Shown: piece by piece, positions 15,770 to 23,015 of the stretch
How the letters are laid out: each line of letters begins with the position of its first letter
Numbering within the stretch: the first letter of the stretch is position 1
From: Candidatus Baltobacteraceae bacterium
GTDB taxonomy: Bacteria; Vulcanimicrobiota; Vulcanimicrobiia; Vulcanimicrobiales; Vulcanimicrobiaceae
Reading direction: 5' to 3'
NCBI GenBank assembly: GCA_036559195.1
Contig: DATBTN010000073.1
Span: 1-64,000 of the forward strand
Length of the DNA stretch: 64,000 bases
Position numbers and translations under genes: made by a program
The notes under the pieces: generated by a model
The model's input: the letters and a program-made list of their open reading frames with translations, nothing else
Databases searched by the model: none
What the model was told of the DNA's origin: nothing

Positions 15770-17596
15770 CTACCGAGAACCAGCCCGGGACCACAGCGGA
15801 GCGACGAGAGGCGAGGTATCGCGCGTGGCGGTCGTCGTCCACAGATAGTCGGACGGCAACGGATCGCACTTCGAGTACACCGTGGATCCATGAGCACGAT
15901 TCCACGCAAGCGACGTGTGACTCGGACGAACCGGCTTGAATCCCGAAGTCTCCGTCATCGGATATTTCTCGGCGCGCGCGGTCGCCAGCACCGCATCGTC
16001 GAGAGACGCATTTCCGCTCGGCGTCACGACGGCCGCGCCCGTTACGGAACCGGCGGCATCGACGTGCACGCGAACCGATGCGGTCAAGGTGCTCGACTCA
16101 TTTCGCAGCGATGCCGGAAACGCCGGGACGCCGGTGTGAAGCACATTCGGCACCTTGCACGATGTCGGGTGGAGCGCTCTCCAGCCGGCTGGATACGACG
16201 GAGTGACCATCGAGAGCGTTTGGTCGCGCGGGTTGCCGCGCGCTCCAACGTACGCGCTCATTCGGAGCGTCGAGGTAATGGCGGCGCAGTCGTGCAAGGC
16301 CGGCTCGTACGTTTCGTGCATGAACGTGCGCGCGATCATTTCCACAAGGCCGGGAATGGAAGGTGCCGAAACGACCGCGAGCTTGCGCACCACCCCGGCT
16401 GCATCCACCGTCAGGTCGACGGTCGCAATGTGGGAGGCTCCTAGCCGCCGCACGTATTTGCTCGGATCGGCCGGTCCAACCCAATACCTTTCAACGCTCG
16501 CCGTGCGGTCGATTTCCATCATCATTCGAATTCCGCGATTCGGTGACGCACAACCGCTCGCGAGTTGGAGCTGCGCCGGTAGCGGCGACGGTGCATACGC
16601 GAGCACCGGAGAGACCGATTGAAGAACGATCGCGATGAGGGCGAACAGCATCAGCGTACCTCCTAGGGCGGAAAGCGAGAGGCGAAGACTTCGGGGCCTA
16701 GCGTCGAGGAGGCGTTCGATTCGCGCGACGAGGGAGTGACGCGAGCCGACGGCGCTCGGGGCGGCGAACGGAGCGCGGGTACCCGCGCGGTTCGCCATGG
16801 CCGCTAAAGTCCGCGCGAACACGTCTCCCGCGCCGAGTCGCGCGACGACCCAGTCGTCGCATGCGATCTCGCGCTCCGTCGCGAGCCGGTTCAAAACGAA
16901 CCACGCAGCCGGGTTAAGCGCAACAAACGCTTCGAGAATTCGCGCGAGCGCATTCGTCCACACGTCGTTGCGCCGCAGATGCGACGTTTCGTGCATGACG
17001 ATCGCGTCCAGAGCGTCGAGCGACTGCTCTTCCACGAGCGAGGCGGGCAGGATGACGGCCGGACGCAGGAAGCCCATGGCGAACGGAACGCGGGCGCGCT
17101 CGGAGAGCAAGACCGGGTAATCGTGCGTCAAAGACCAGACTCGCGCTTTGCGCCGAAGCGTTGAAAGCTGGAAAAGATTGAACGCGAGAAGAGCGCCTCG
17201 TGCGAACGCCACGAGCACCCAGACGAGCGCGAACGTGATTGCGAGCTTCTGCGAGACAGGGATGCGCGGCGCTTGCGGCGTTTCGATCGACGGCGCAGCA
17301 GGCAGCGCAACGTCGGGTAGGTTTGTGAGCGCGGACGGAGCGGAAACCCCGGCCGGAGCCGCGATGCTCGCGGGGGCGGAACGCTGTGGCGATGCGGGCA
17401 CCGAGACCGTCGCCAGCGGAACGAGCACGAGCGCTGCCAGCGCGCACAGCCAAATCGCGTAGCGCGTCGCCGCGCCGAGTCGCGGCAAGCAGCGCAGGCC
17501 CAGCCACACGAGGCCGACGATCAGCGCGCCTTCCCATAGGCTGTCGAACAACGCACCGGAAATAAAGAGCGCCGCCTGCGCTACGATCGTCATCAT
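15770..17596 (-). CDS. BlaR1/MecR1-like M56 membrane peptidase with TonB-C-like domains
   Basis: 608 residues. Four membrane helices are spread over about the first 320 residues. The M56 zinc site is HETSH (HExxH) in VMHETSHLRRNDVW, with the later Glu in ATEREIACDDWV. The extracellular C-terminal region is not a penicillin-binding sensor; it holds two TonB-C-like beta domains, GASHIATVDLTVDAAGVV and SSTLTASVRVHVDAAGSV. In BlaR1 systems an outside signal activates the protease, leading to loss of the BlaI repressor. Here the ligand is probably different. The ATG overlaps the end of blaI-like gene 17593-17979 by four bases, so the pair forms one unit. Confidence 0.87.
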   Translation of the reverse strand: MMTIVAQAALFISGALFDSLWEGALIVGLVWLGLRCLPRLGAATRYAIWLCALAALVLVPLATVSVPASPQRSAPASIAAPAGVSAPSALTNLPDVALPAAPSIETPQAPRIPVSQKLAITFALVWVLVAFARGALLAFNLFQLSTLRRKARVWSLTHDYPVLLSERARVPFAMGFLRPAVILPASLVEEQSLDALDAIVMHETSHLRRNDVWTNALARILEAFVALNPAAWFVLNRLATEREIACDDWVVARLGAGDVFARTLAAMANRAGTRAPFAAPSAVGSRHSLVARIERLLDARPRSLRLSLSALGGTLMLFALIAIVLQSVSPVLAYAPSPLPAQLQLASGCASPNRGIRMMMEIDRTASVERYWVGPADPSKYVRRLGASHIATVDLTVDAAGVVRKLAVVSAPSIPGLVEMIARTFMHETYEPALHDCAAITSTLRMSAYVGARGNPRDQTLSMVTPSYPAGWRALHPTSCKVPNVLHTGVPAFPASLRNESSTLTASVRVHVDAAGSVTGAAVVTPSGNASLDDAVLATARAEKYPMTETSGFKPVRPSHTSLAWNRAHGSTVYSKCDPLPSDYLWTTTATRDTSPLVAPLWSRAGSR

Positions 17597-17979
17597 TTCC
17601 GTCCCTTCGGTTTGCGCTCGAGCAATTCGCGAATCGCTTTGCGATCGGCGTCGCGCAATGGAACGTCGTCGAGCAGGCTGACGGCGAGCGCGTTCGGAGA
17701 ATTCTGAAAGAACCGCGACAGCACATGACTCACGGCGGATTTCGCGGCGTCGCTTCGCTCGACGAGGGGACGATAGGTGAAGGCGCGGCCGGTCTCTTCA
17801 TGGGCGACGTAGCCCTTTTGTTCGAGCGTCCGCATTGTAGAAAGCACGGTGTTGTACGCCAACGGCGGCGGCGCCAGCGCCGATGTAACCTCGGAAACGG
17901 TCGCTCGGCCCTTGGCCCAGAGCGCGTCCATCAATCGCAACTCGTGATCGGTGAGCACCAGAGCCTTCTTACGCGGCAT
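17593..17979 (-). CDS. BlaI/MecI-family transcriptional repressor
   Basis: 128 residues: a winged-helix N-terminal domain (LTDHELRLMDALWAKGRATVSEV, quoted in part as LMDALWAKGRATVSEV; then YNTVLSTMRTLEQKGYV) and a C-terminal dimerisation helix region. These repressors bind palindromes and are removed when the partner M56 protease is activated. I choose ATG at 17977-17979 because AGGAGG lies five bases upstream; an in-frame GTG at 17985 would overlap that binding site. The promoter at 18005-18033 lies directly upstream, with a candidate operator on each side, so negative autoregulation is likely. Confidence 0.92.
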   Translation of the reverse strand: MPRKKALVLTDHELRLMDALWAKGRATVSEVTSALAPPPLAYNTVLSTMRTLEQKGYVAHEETGRAFTYRPLVERSDAAKSAVSHVLSRFFQNSPNALAVSLLDDVPLRDADRKAIRELLERKPKGRK

Positions 17980-17988
17980 TAGCACCTC

Positions 17989-18000
17989 CTAGTTTCCTAG
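17989..18000 (-). promoter_or_regulatory. Candidate BlaI operator, start-site side
   Basis: On the minus strand it reads CTAGGAAACTAG, with CTAG arms around GAAA. It lies between the -10 box and the ribosome binding site of the blaI-like gene, over the expected transcription start, where a bound repressor would block initiation. It matches the 18034-18045 site in 11 of 12 positions. Confidence 0.65.
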
Positions 18001-18004
18001 TTGC

Positions 18005-18033
18005 ATAATACGTCGCGAAAGAACGCGTGTCAA
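18005..18033 (-). promoter_or_regulatory. Sigma-70-type promoter of the blaI/blaR1-like operon
   Basis: On the minus strand it has TTGACA (18028-18033), 17 bases, then TATTAT (18005-18010). This is close to the ideal housekeeping promoter and points into the blaI-like gene. Both sides carry a CTAGGANACTAG site, so it should be strong but repressed. Confidence 0.85.
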
Positions 18034-18045
18034 CTAGTATCCTAG
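18034..18045 (-). promoter_or_regulatory. Candidate BlaI operator, upstream side
   Basis: On the minus strand it reads CTAGGATACTAG and abuts the -35 hexamer directly. It is the second copy of the site at 17989-18000, with centres 45 bases apart, so two dimers could sit on about the same side of the helix or cover the promoter completely. A divergent effect on arsR, whose promoter starts at 18093, is possible. Confidence 0.62.
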
Positions 18046-18091
18046 GAGTCCGACTAAGGCCACGAGCGGCCAGCGCAGCAGACGGTGCTAT

Positions 18092-18120
18092 ATTGACAAT
18101 ATTCAATATTAGCGTAGTAT
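18092..18120 (+). promoter_or_regulatory. arsR promoter with overlapping ArsR operator candidate
   Basis: TTGACA at 18093-18098, a 16-base spacer and TAGTAT at 18115-18120 form a sigma-70-like promoter; the arsR ATG follows at 18127, so the transcript leader is very short. The AT-rich inverted repeat ATTGA-CAATAT-TCAAT (18092-18107) covers the -35 box and resembles known ArsR/SmtB operators in position and base content. Bound ArsR would block polymerase until As(III) or a related ligand releases it. Confidence 0.72.
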
Positions 18121-18126
18121 CGAAGT

Positions 18127-18459
18127 ATGTCAATGCAACGGTGCTGCCCACCGGCATCGGTCGTGAACGACGACTTCAACGACCGGGCCTCCCTTCTAAA
18201 GGCAGTCGCAGACCCATATCGACTCATGATGCTCTCGACAATGGCGGCCAGCGAAGGCGAGGTCTGTGTGTGCGACTTCACCGAGGCCCTTCCGCTTAAT
18301 CAGCCGACGGTATCACATCACCTCCGCATCCTAAGGGAGGCAGATCTCGTGACCTGCGAACGCCGAGGCACCTGGGTGTACTACCGACTCGCAGCGGATG
18401 CCAAGGCGCGCCTAGACGATGCATTGACCTCCATTTTTCGACAGAAAGTACAAGCGTGA
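18127..18459 (+). CDS. arsR: ArsR-family arsenic-responsive repressor
   Basis: 110 residues, a typical length. The winged HTH is visible (LPLNQPTVSHHLRILREADLV), and the metal site motif EVCVCDFTEAL has two cysteines (CxC) as in E. coli-type ArsR, but the third Cys three residues later is absent. Two further cysteines in the N-terminal QRCCPP could complete a trivalent arsenic site. It should repress the operon until As(III) or a trivalent organoarsenical binds. It is first in the order arsR-arsI-aqpS-arsC, and its stop overlaps the next GTG (GTGA, 18456-18459). An ATG at 18133 is an alternative start. Confidence 0.92.
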   Translation: MSMQRCCPPASVVNDDFNDRASLLKAVADPYRLMMLSTMAASEGEVCVCDFTEALPLNQPTVSHHLRILREADLVTCERRGTWVYYRLAADAKARLDDALTSIFRQKVQA

Positions 18460-18893
18460 AGACCCACCTGAACCTTGCGACCACTGACCTCGCCAAAAGC
18501 GTGGAGTTCTACTCCACGTTACTCGACGCAACCCCGGCAAAACTTCTGGGAGACTACGCACTCTTCATCACCGAGCAACCGGGCCTCGAACTCGCCCTTG
18601 ATTTGCGAGAATCCGTTTCCCCGACGCTCGATGCGCACTACGGCGTGTATGTCGAAACGGATGGCGACGTCGAACGCGCTATCACGCGCCTGCAGTCGGC
18701 GGGTCTTGCCTCGTCCATCGAGCGTGAAGAGACGTGCTGCTACGCCAATCAAACCAAAGTCTGGGCGACCGATCCGGAAGGCCGGCGTTGGGAGGTCTAC
18801 ACCGTTCACGAAGATACGGAAGAACGGGATAACGAGGAAACCACTTGCTGCACGAGCGACACCGAAGCGCAACGTTCATGCTGCGTCCAATAA
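18456..18893 (+). CDS. arsI: ArsI-like C-As lyase (VOC family dioxygenase)
   Basis: 145 residues. A vicinal-oxygen-chelate fold (HLNLATTDLAKSVEFYSTLL) carries the ArsI hallmark ETCCYANQTKVW, where the paired Cys binds trivalent organoarsenic. His in HLNLA, His in DAHYGVY and Glu in RRWEVYTV are good Fe(II) ligands. ArsI cleaves the carbon-arsenic bond of MAs(III) and aromatic arsenicals, releasing As(III). The tail is rich in Cys pairs (TTCCTSD, RSCCVQ), as in several ArsI proteins. It is coupled to arsR by a four-base overlap. An alternative would be a CadI-type protein, but the CC motif fits ArsI better. Confidence 0.88.
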   Translation: MKTHLNLATTDLAKSVEFYSTLLDATPAKLLGDYALFITEQPGLELALDLRESVSPTLDAHYGVYVETDGDVERAITRLQSAGLASSIEREETCCYANQTKVWATDPEGRRWEVYTVHEDTEERDNEETTCCTSDTEAQRSCCVQ

Positions 18894-18977
18894 TGGCTGC
18901 ACTCCTTGGTACACCTCGGAGCGCAAGGGCTCGCGTCGAGATCCACGTGCTCTTCCTCCGATGAATGGAATGCCTGC

Positions 18978-19697
18978 GTGACTTTACTGAAAAGAAGCGT
19001 CGCGGAAGCCTTAGGTACGGCATTCTTGCTAGCGGCGGTGGTAGGATCGGGAATCATGGCTCAACGTTTAAGCGGAGGGAACATAGCGATTGCACTTTTA
19101 GCCAATACGCTTGCCACAGGCGGTGCGCTCTTCTGCCTCATCTCTGCGTTCGGGCCGATTTCCGGAGCGCACTTCAATCCCGCGGTCACCCTGTGCGACG
19201 CATGGCAGAAGGGCTTACCATGGCCGGAAGTTCCGGCATACGTTGGTGCCCAAGTGATTGGCGCGTTGACGGGAACGGCGATGGCTAACCTGATGTTTGG
19301 GCTGCCGCTTTTCTTCCCGTCGCATCACATCCGCACCGGCGGCGCGCAGTGGCTTGGCGAGTTCGTCGCCACGTTTGGGTTGCTCGCCGTGATTTGGGGA
19401 TGCGTGCGCTTCAAGAACGGCCTGGTCCCCTTCGCCGTCTCGGCGTACATCGTCGGAGCGTATTGGTTCACGTCTTCCACGTCGTTTGCTAATCCGGCCG
19501 TGACGATCGCGCGGTCGATGAGCGACACGTTCGCGGGTATCCGCCCGAACGACCTATTTGGGTTCATCTTAGCGCAACTATTCGGCGCGTTTGCCGCCAC
19601 CGCTGTCTTCGCATGGTTAGCGCCAATATCGAAAGATGAAGCGAAATCCGTACTGCTTCCCCATGAGGTTCGGGAGATTTCGACACATGCCGTCTGA
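18978..19697 (+). CDS. aqpS: Aquaglyceroporin, arsenite channel AqpS type
   Basis: 239 residues from the GTG at 18978; six membrane helices and two NPA half-helices (HFNPAVTL and FANPAVTI). In most glycerol channels Arg follows the second NPA; here Val follows it, as described for the Sinorhizobium meliloti AqpS, giving a wider pore. In that organism AqpS lets As(III) leave the cell down its gradient after ArsC reduces arsenate, replacing an ArsB/Acr3 pump. No pump gene is present here, so the same logic applies. Its end overlaps arsC by 11 bases. An upstream GTG at 18906 would add a hydrophilic leader unlike the family. Confidence 0.88.
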   Translation: MTLLKRSVAEALGTAFLLAAVVGSGIMAQRLSGGNIAIALLANTLATGGALFCLISAFGPISGAHFNPAVTLCDAWQKGLPWPEVPAYVGAQVIGALTGTAMANLMFGLPLFFPSHHIRTGGAQWLGEFVATFGLLAVIWGCVRFKNGLVPFAVSAYIVGAYWFTSSTSFANPAVTIARSMSDTFAGIRPNDLFGFILAQLFGAFAATAVFAWLAPISKDEAKSVLLPHEVREISTHAV

Positions 19698-20094
19698 CAA
19701 GAAGCCATTCGTGCTGTTCGTTTGTCGCCACAACACTGGCAGAAGCCAGATGGCGGAAGCCTATCTCCGCCACTTTGCCGGCGACGCCGTGGAAGTTGCA
19801 TCCGCGGGCACGGAGGCGGCCGATATGCCAAACGAGGGAGTCGTCGCAGTGATGGGTGAGGACGGCATCGATATATCTTTAGCCAGGCCGAAAGTAATCG
19901 ATGCAGGTATCGCGGCTCGTGCGGACCGCATCATTACGATGGGCTGCGACGTTCGGGGCGTAGCGCGTATTGACGACGACTGGGGACTGCCGGATCCCAA
20001 AGGACAACGGGCGGAGCGCGTGCGGGAAATCCGCGATATGGTCAAAGAGAAGGCCAAGACGCTGGCAGCGGAACTTCTGATAACGCAAAAATGA
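19687..20094 (+). CDS. arsC: Arsenate reductase, low-molecular-weight phosphatase type
   Basis: 135 residues. The CX5R loop is CRHNTGR (Cys13 to Arg19) in VLFVCRHNTGRSQMAEAYL, followed by later cysteine in MGCDVRG and the general-acid region LPDPKGQ. This is the thioredoxin-coupled, PTPase-like ArsC family rather than the glutaredoxin-linked one. It reduces As(V) to As(III), which can leave through the adjacent aquaporin. ATG at 19687 lies inside the aqpS end, so the two are translationally coupled. The usual third redox Cys is less certain: I see only Cys13 and the Cys near residue 82. No trxA is adjacent. Confidence 0.9.
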   Translation: MPSDKKPFVLFVCRHNTGRSQMAEAYLRHFAGDAVEVASAGTEAADMPNEGVVAVMGEDGIDISLARPKVIDAGIAARADRIITMGCDVRGVARIDDDWGLPDPKGQRAERVREIRDMVKEKAKTLAAELLITQK

Positions 20095-20148
20095 AAACGC
20101 CCTATCCCAAGGAATGCATGGTATTCATGTCATTTTTGGGATAGAGCG
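20087..20148 (-). terminator. Probable intrinsic terminator of ssrA
   Basis: Arms CGCCCTATCCCAA (20098-20110) and TTGGGATAGAGCG (20136-20148) pair with one mismatch, with a short GAAT/ATTC hairpin in the loop. On the minus strand the stem is followed by GTTTTCATTTTTG, a T-rich run, so it should stop transcription coming from ssrA. On the plus strand no T-run follows, so it is a poor terminator for arsC. Confidence 0.7.
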
Positions 20149-20153
20149 TACAA

Positions 20154-20508
20154 TGGTGGAGCTGTCGGGGTACCGCCCCCCGAGTCCGAAAAGCCGGACC
20201 AATGCTTTCTCCAGGCTCAGCTTCGACTTTATCTTACTCGAACGTACTCCTCGAAGCAGGGATTACCGTTCGCAGCAGATCCTGTTTCTCGCATGCGCTG
20301 CGGATCAGCTTCGCATACCAGCCCGACTTTGTGGCGGGAAGACGGAGTGGTTCGGGCCGACTCTCCGCGTCCCGTCGCTAACCTAAATTAGGCAGCGAGT
20401 GCGTATTGATTGTTCGCGTGTATAACGCTTGCGATCGTTTTTGGAGAGCTCGCAACTCCGCCTGCTTACATTGACCGCGGATCTTCCCGTCGAACCTATT
20501 TCAGCCCC
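20154..20508 (-). ncRNA. ssrA: Transfer-messenger RNA (tmRNA, SsrA)
   Basis: A 355-base one-piece tmRNA on the minus strand. The 5' end GGGGCTG pairs with CAGCTCC before the encoded ACCA tail, giving a seven-pair acceptor stem with G3:U70, the alanine identity pair. The 5' domain continues ...GGTTCGACGGG, the conserved tmRNA start, and the 3' end reads GGACTCGGGGGGCGGTACC with a T-arm. The tag frame ends at TAA (20388-20390) and encodes ...HANNQYALAA; reading back to the likely GCA resume codon at 20430-20432 gives A-SVIHANNQYALAA. It rescues stalled ribosomes with SmpB (no smpB here) and marks proteins for ClpXP-type proteases. Its promoter must lie in the end of the upstream GGDEF/EAL gene; a TATGAT at 20522-20527 is a possible -10 if a 5' leader is processed. 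Confidence 0.93.
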
Positions 20509-20522
20509 GCGACCGTCATCCA

Positions 20523-22652
20523 TCATAACACGGGTGGCAAGTTGAGGGTGGCAGCCCGGCGCTCCCGAGCGAAAGCGAGCAGATCGGCCTCCGGCATGGG
20601 CCGGGCCAGGTAGTAGCCTTGAACTGCCAAACATCCAAGCTCGCGCACGGCGTCGAACTGCTCGATCCCCTCGATGCCCTCCGCAACGACGTGTAAGCCG
20701 GCACTGTTCCCCAGCTGCACGATCGCTTTGGTGATCGCTCGATCGAACGGGTTTCCGGGCAGATCGGCGATGAAGCTGCGATCGATTTTGAGCGTATCGA
20801 GCGGAAATCGTTTGAGATGGCTGAGCGAACTGTACCCGGTGCCGAAGTCGTCCATTGCGAGCCGTACGCCGAGCGATCGCAGGCGCGTCATGATCTCGAT
20901 CGCGTTACCGACGTTGAGCATGACGCCGCTCTCGGTCAGTTCCAGCTCCAGCATTTCGGGCAAGAGCCCCGACGCGCGAATGGCGCGCTCGACGGTGGTG
21001 ACGATATCGCCTTGCTCGAAATCGCGCGCCGAGACGTTGACGGCGACGGGAATCGCCATGCCCGCGAGCGACCACGCGCGCGCGGCCGCGCAGGCTTGCC
21101 GCAAAACGAATTCGTCGATCGCGACGATGAGGCCGGTCTCTTCCGCAACATCCATGAAAGAACCGGGTGCGAGGATGCCGCGTTCGGGGTGCCGCCAGCG
21201 AACGAGCGCTTCGGCGGCAAGCACGCCGCCCGTCACGACGTCGACGATGGGCTGGAAGACCAGCAAGAACTCGCTCGCCTTGAGCGCCGCGCGCAGGCCG
21301 TTTTCCAGCTCCAGGCGCTCGCGGGCCGCGGCGTGCATCGGGCGATCGAATACTTCGAATGCGGTCTTGCGGCTCTTGGCCGCGAACATGGCGGTATCCG
21401 CATTGCGAATCAACTCGTTCGCGCTTGGGCCGTGTTCGGGGTAGATGCTGATGCCGATGCTCGGACGCGTATGCAGGAGGCGCCCATGCAACTCATACGG
21501 ATCTTCGAGCGTCTGCAGCAATCCGCGTGCGAGTGCCGAGGCCGCCGCGACGCCGCCGATCTCCGGAGCGATGATGAGAAACTCATTGCCTCCCCACCGC
21601 GCGACCATCGTTCCCGCCGTCACCGCGCTCTTGAGCCGCTGCGCCGACTCGCGCAACACGTCGTCGCCGGCGCCGTGACCGAGGGTTTCGTTGATCGACT
21701 TAAACCCGTCGAAGTCGATGAAGAGTACGACGAGGCTTTCCGGGGTTGCGCGGCCGAGCAGACGTTCGAGCTCGCTCTCCGCCGAGCCGCGATTATGCAG
21801 CCCCGTCAGCCGATCGTGACGCGCGAAAAAGTCGAGTGCGGCCTCGGCCGCTTTGCGTTCGGTGATGTCGAGCAGCGTACCGATCAACATGACCGGCGTG
21901 CCGGCATCGTCGAACTCGTATCGCCCCTGCACGTGCACCCAGCGCACTACGTCGTCCGCGCGCACGATGCGGTGATCGAGGCGATAGGTTCCGTCGCCGG
22001 CCTGGGCCGCAGCTAGCGTACGATTCACGAGCGCGCTATCGTCGGGGTGCGTCAGCAGGAGCCGCCGCCGCAAAGCGGGGTTGCGCACTTGCTCGGGCGT
22101 TACGCCGAAGATCCGACAGAGTTCGTCCGACCACGTTGCTTCGTCTGTCCGCAGATCGCGCCGCCACGTACCGAGATGCGCGGTTTCCTGCGCTTCGCTC
22201 ATCCGCTGTTCGGAGTCGCGCAACGCCTGCTCGGCCAGCACGCGCTTCGTTGCGTCGATCGCGACTACGGCACGCGTCGCACGGCCCTCGAAGTCGCCGG
22301 TCGTTGCGATCGCCTCGACCAGAAGCACGTCACCGGATTTCGTGAGGTGCCGCCACGGACCGGCGACCTTCGGATCCAAACTCCGCGAGCGAATCGCCCG
22401 TTCGGTCTTCGCCCGATCCTCCGCCGGCCGAATATCCAGCAGCGTCATCGCGAGAAACTCTTCGCGGGTATATCCGTATCGCTCGATTGCGGCGTCGTTG
22501 ACGGCTAAAAACCGCAGCGTTTCGCGATCGTAAAACCACGCTGGACAGGGAAGATCGAAGAGCGAAACCGTGTACCCAGCCACTCTTTTTCTATCGGCCA
22601 ACTCATTCGAGGGCGTAAGGTCGGGTCCCGTCTCCGGCCTCGGCGTTTCCAC
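20523..22652 (-). CDS. PAS-PAS-GGDEF-EAL c-di-GMP signalling protein
   Basis: 709 residues. Two PAS domains (about 25-145 and 150-270, the second ending in TLLDITERKAAE) precede a GGDEF domain whose signature is GGNEF, with Asp replaced by Asn, and an EAL domain with intact motifs: EALVRW, DDFGTGYSS and VVAEGIE. The EAL part should hydrolyse c-di-GMP; the GGDEF part may be inactive or may bind GTP to regulate the EAL domain. No signal peptide or membrane segment is seen, so it is a soluble sensor-regulator. GTG start at 22650-22652. Its 3' end lies 14 bases from ssrA, so part of the tmRNA promoter must overlap it. Confidence 0.9.
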   Translation of the reverse strand: METPRPETGPDLTPSNELADRKRVAGYTVSLFDLPCPAWFYDRETLRFLAVNDAAIERYGYTREEFLAMTLLDIRPAEDRAKTERAIRSRSLDPKVAGPWRHLTKSGDVLLVEAIATTGDFEGRATRAVVAIDATKRVLAEQALRDSEQRMSEAQETAHLGTWRRDLRTDEATWSDELCRIFGVTPEQVRNPALRRRLLLTHPDDSALVNRTLAAAQAGDGTYRLDHRIVRADDVVRWVHVQGRYEFDDAGTPVMLIGTLLDITERKAAEAALDFFARHDRLTGLHNRGSAESELERLLGRATPESLVVLFIDFDGFKSINETLGHGAGDDVLRESAQRLKSAVTAGTMVARWGGNEFLIIAPEIGGVAAASALARGLLQTLEDPYELHGRLLHTRPSIGISIYPEHGPSANELIRNADTAMFAAKSRKTAFEVFDRPMHAAARERLELENGLRAALKASEFLLVFQPIVDVVTGGVLAAEALVRWRHPERGILAPGSFMDVAEETGLIVAIDEFVLRQACAAARAWSLAGMAIPVAVNVSARDFEQGDIVTTVERAIRASGLLPEMLELELTESGVMLNVGNAIEIMTRLRSLGVRLAMDDFGTGYSSLSHLKRFPLDTLKIDRSFIADLPGNPFDRAITKAIVQLGNSAGLHVVAEGIEGIEQFDAVRELGCLAVQGYYLARPMPEADLLAFARERRAATLNLPPVL

Positions 22653-22657
22653 CTCGA

Positions 22658-23014
22658 CTACACCGCTCGGGCGCCTTCGGCCTTGAACAGGTGCGAGACG
22701 AAAAACGAGACGATCATCATGACGATCGCGCCTTCGAGTGCCGGCACAAATCCGTCGACTTTGAACCCGGGCGCGATCGCAGCGGTGAGCCAGAACATCA
22801 GCGCATTGATGATAATAATGAAGAGCCCAAGCGTGACGATCGTCAGCGGCAACGTGATGAGCAAGACGAGCGGCCGGATGATCGCATTGACGAGACCGAA
22901 GATGATCGCCGCAACGAGGGCCGCGACGAACGAACTTACGTGAAACCCCGGTATGTAGGTCGCAATCAGGTAGAATGCGACGGCATTGACGAGCAGCCGG
23001 ATAATGAGATGCAT
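22658..23014 (-). CDS. Phage-holin-4-2 family membrane protein (non-phage)
   Basis: 118 residues, four membrane helices (LLVNAVAFYLIATYIPGF; FVAALVAAIIFGLVNAIIRP; LLITLPLTIVTLGLFIIIINAL; ALEGAIVMMIVSFFVSHLF). The IIRPLVLLITLPLTIVTLG motif is typical of the PF04020 family, common in bacterial chromosomes and named after a holin but of unknown role. There is no phage context. It is 1 base after the uvrC stop and 5 bases before the GGDEF/EAL gene on the same strand, so it is part of that operon. Confidence 0.85.
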   Translation of the reverse strand: MHLIIRLLVNAVAFYLIATYIPGFHVSSFVAALVAAIIFGLVNAIIRPLVLLITLPLTIVTLGLFIIIINALMFWLTAAIAPGFKVDGFVPALEGAIVMMIVSFFVSHLFKAEGARAV

Positions 23015-23015
23015 G

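Noticed and set aside
17980-20508. A complete genomic island at ssrA with att repeats and integrase
   Set aside because: I found no copy of the ssrA 3' end on the far side and no integrase. Only the position is suggestive.
22658-23014. Prophage holin
   Set aside because: PF04020-type membrane proteins are common in chromosomes, and there is no phage gene around; it sits in an operon with uvrC.
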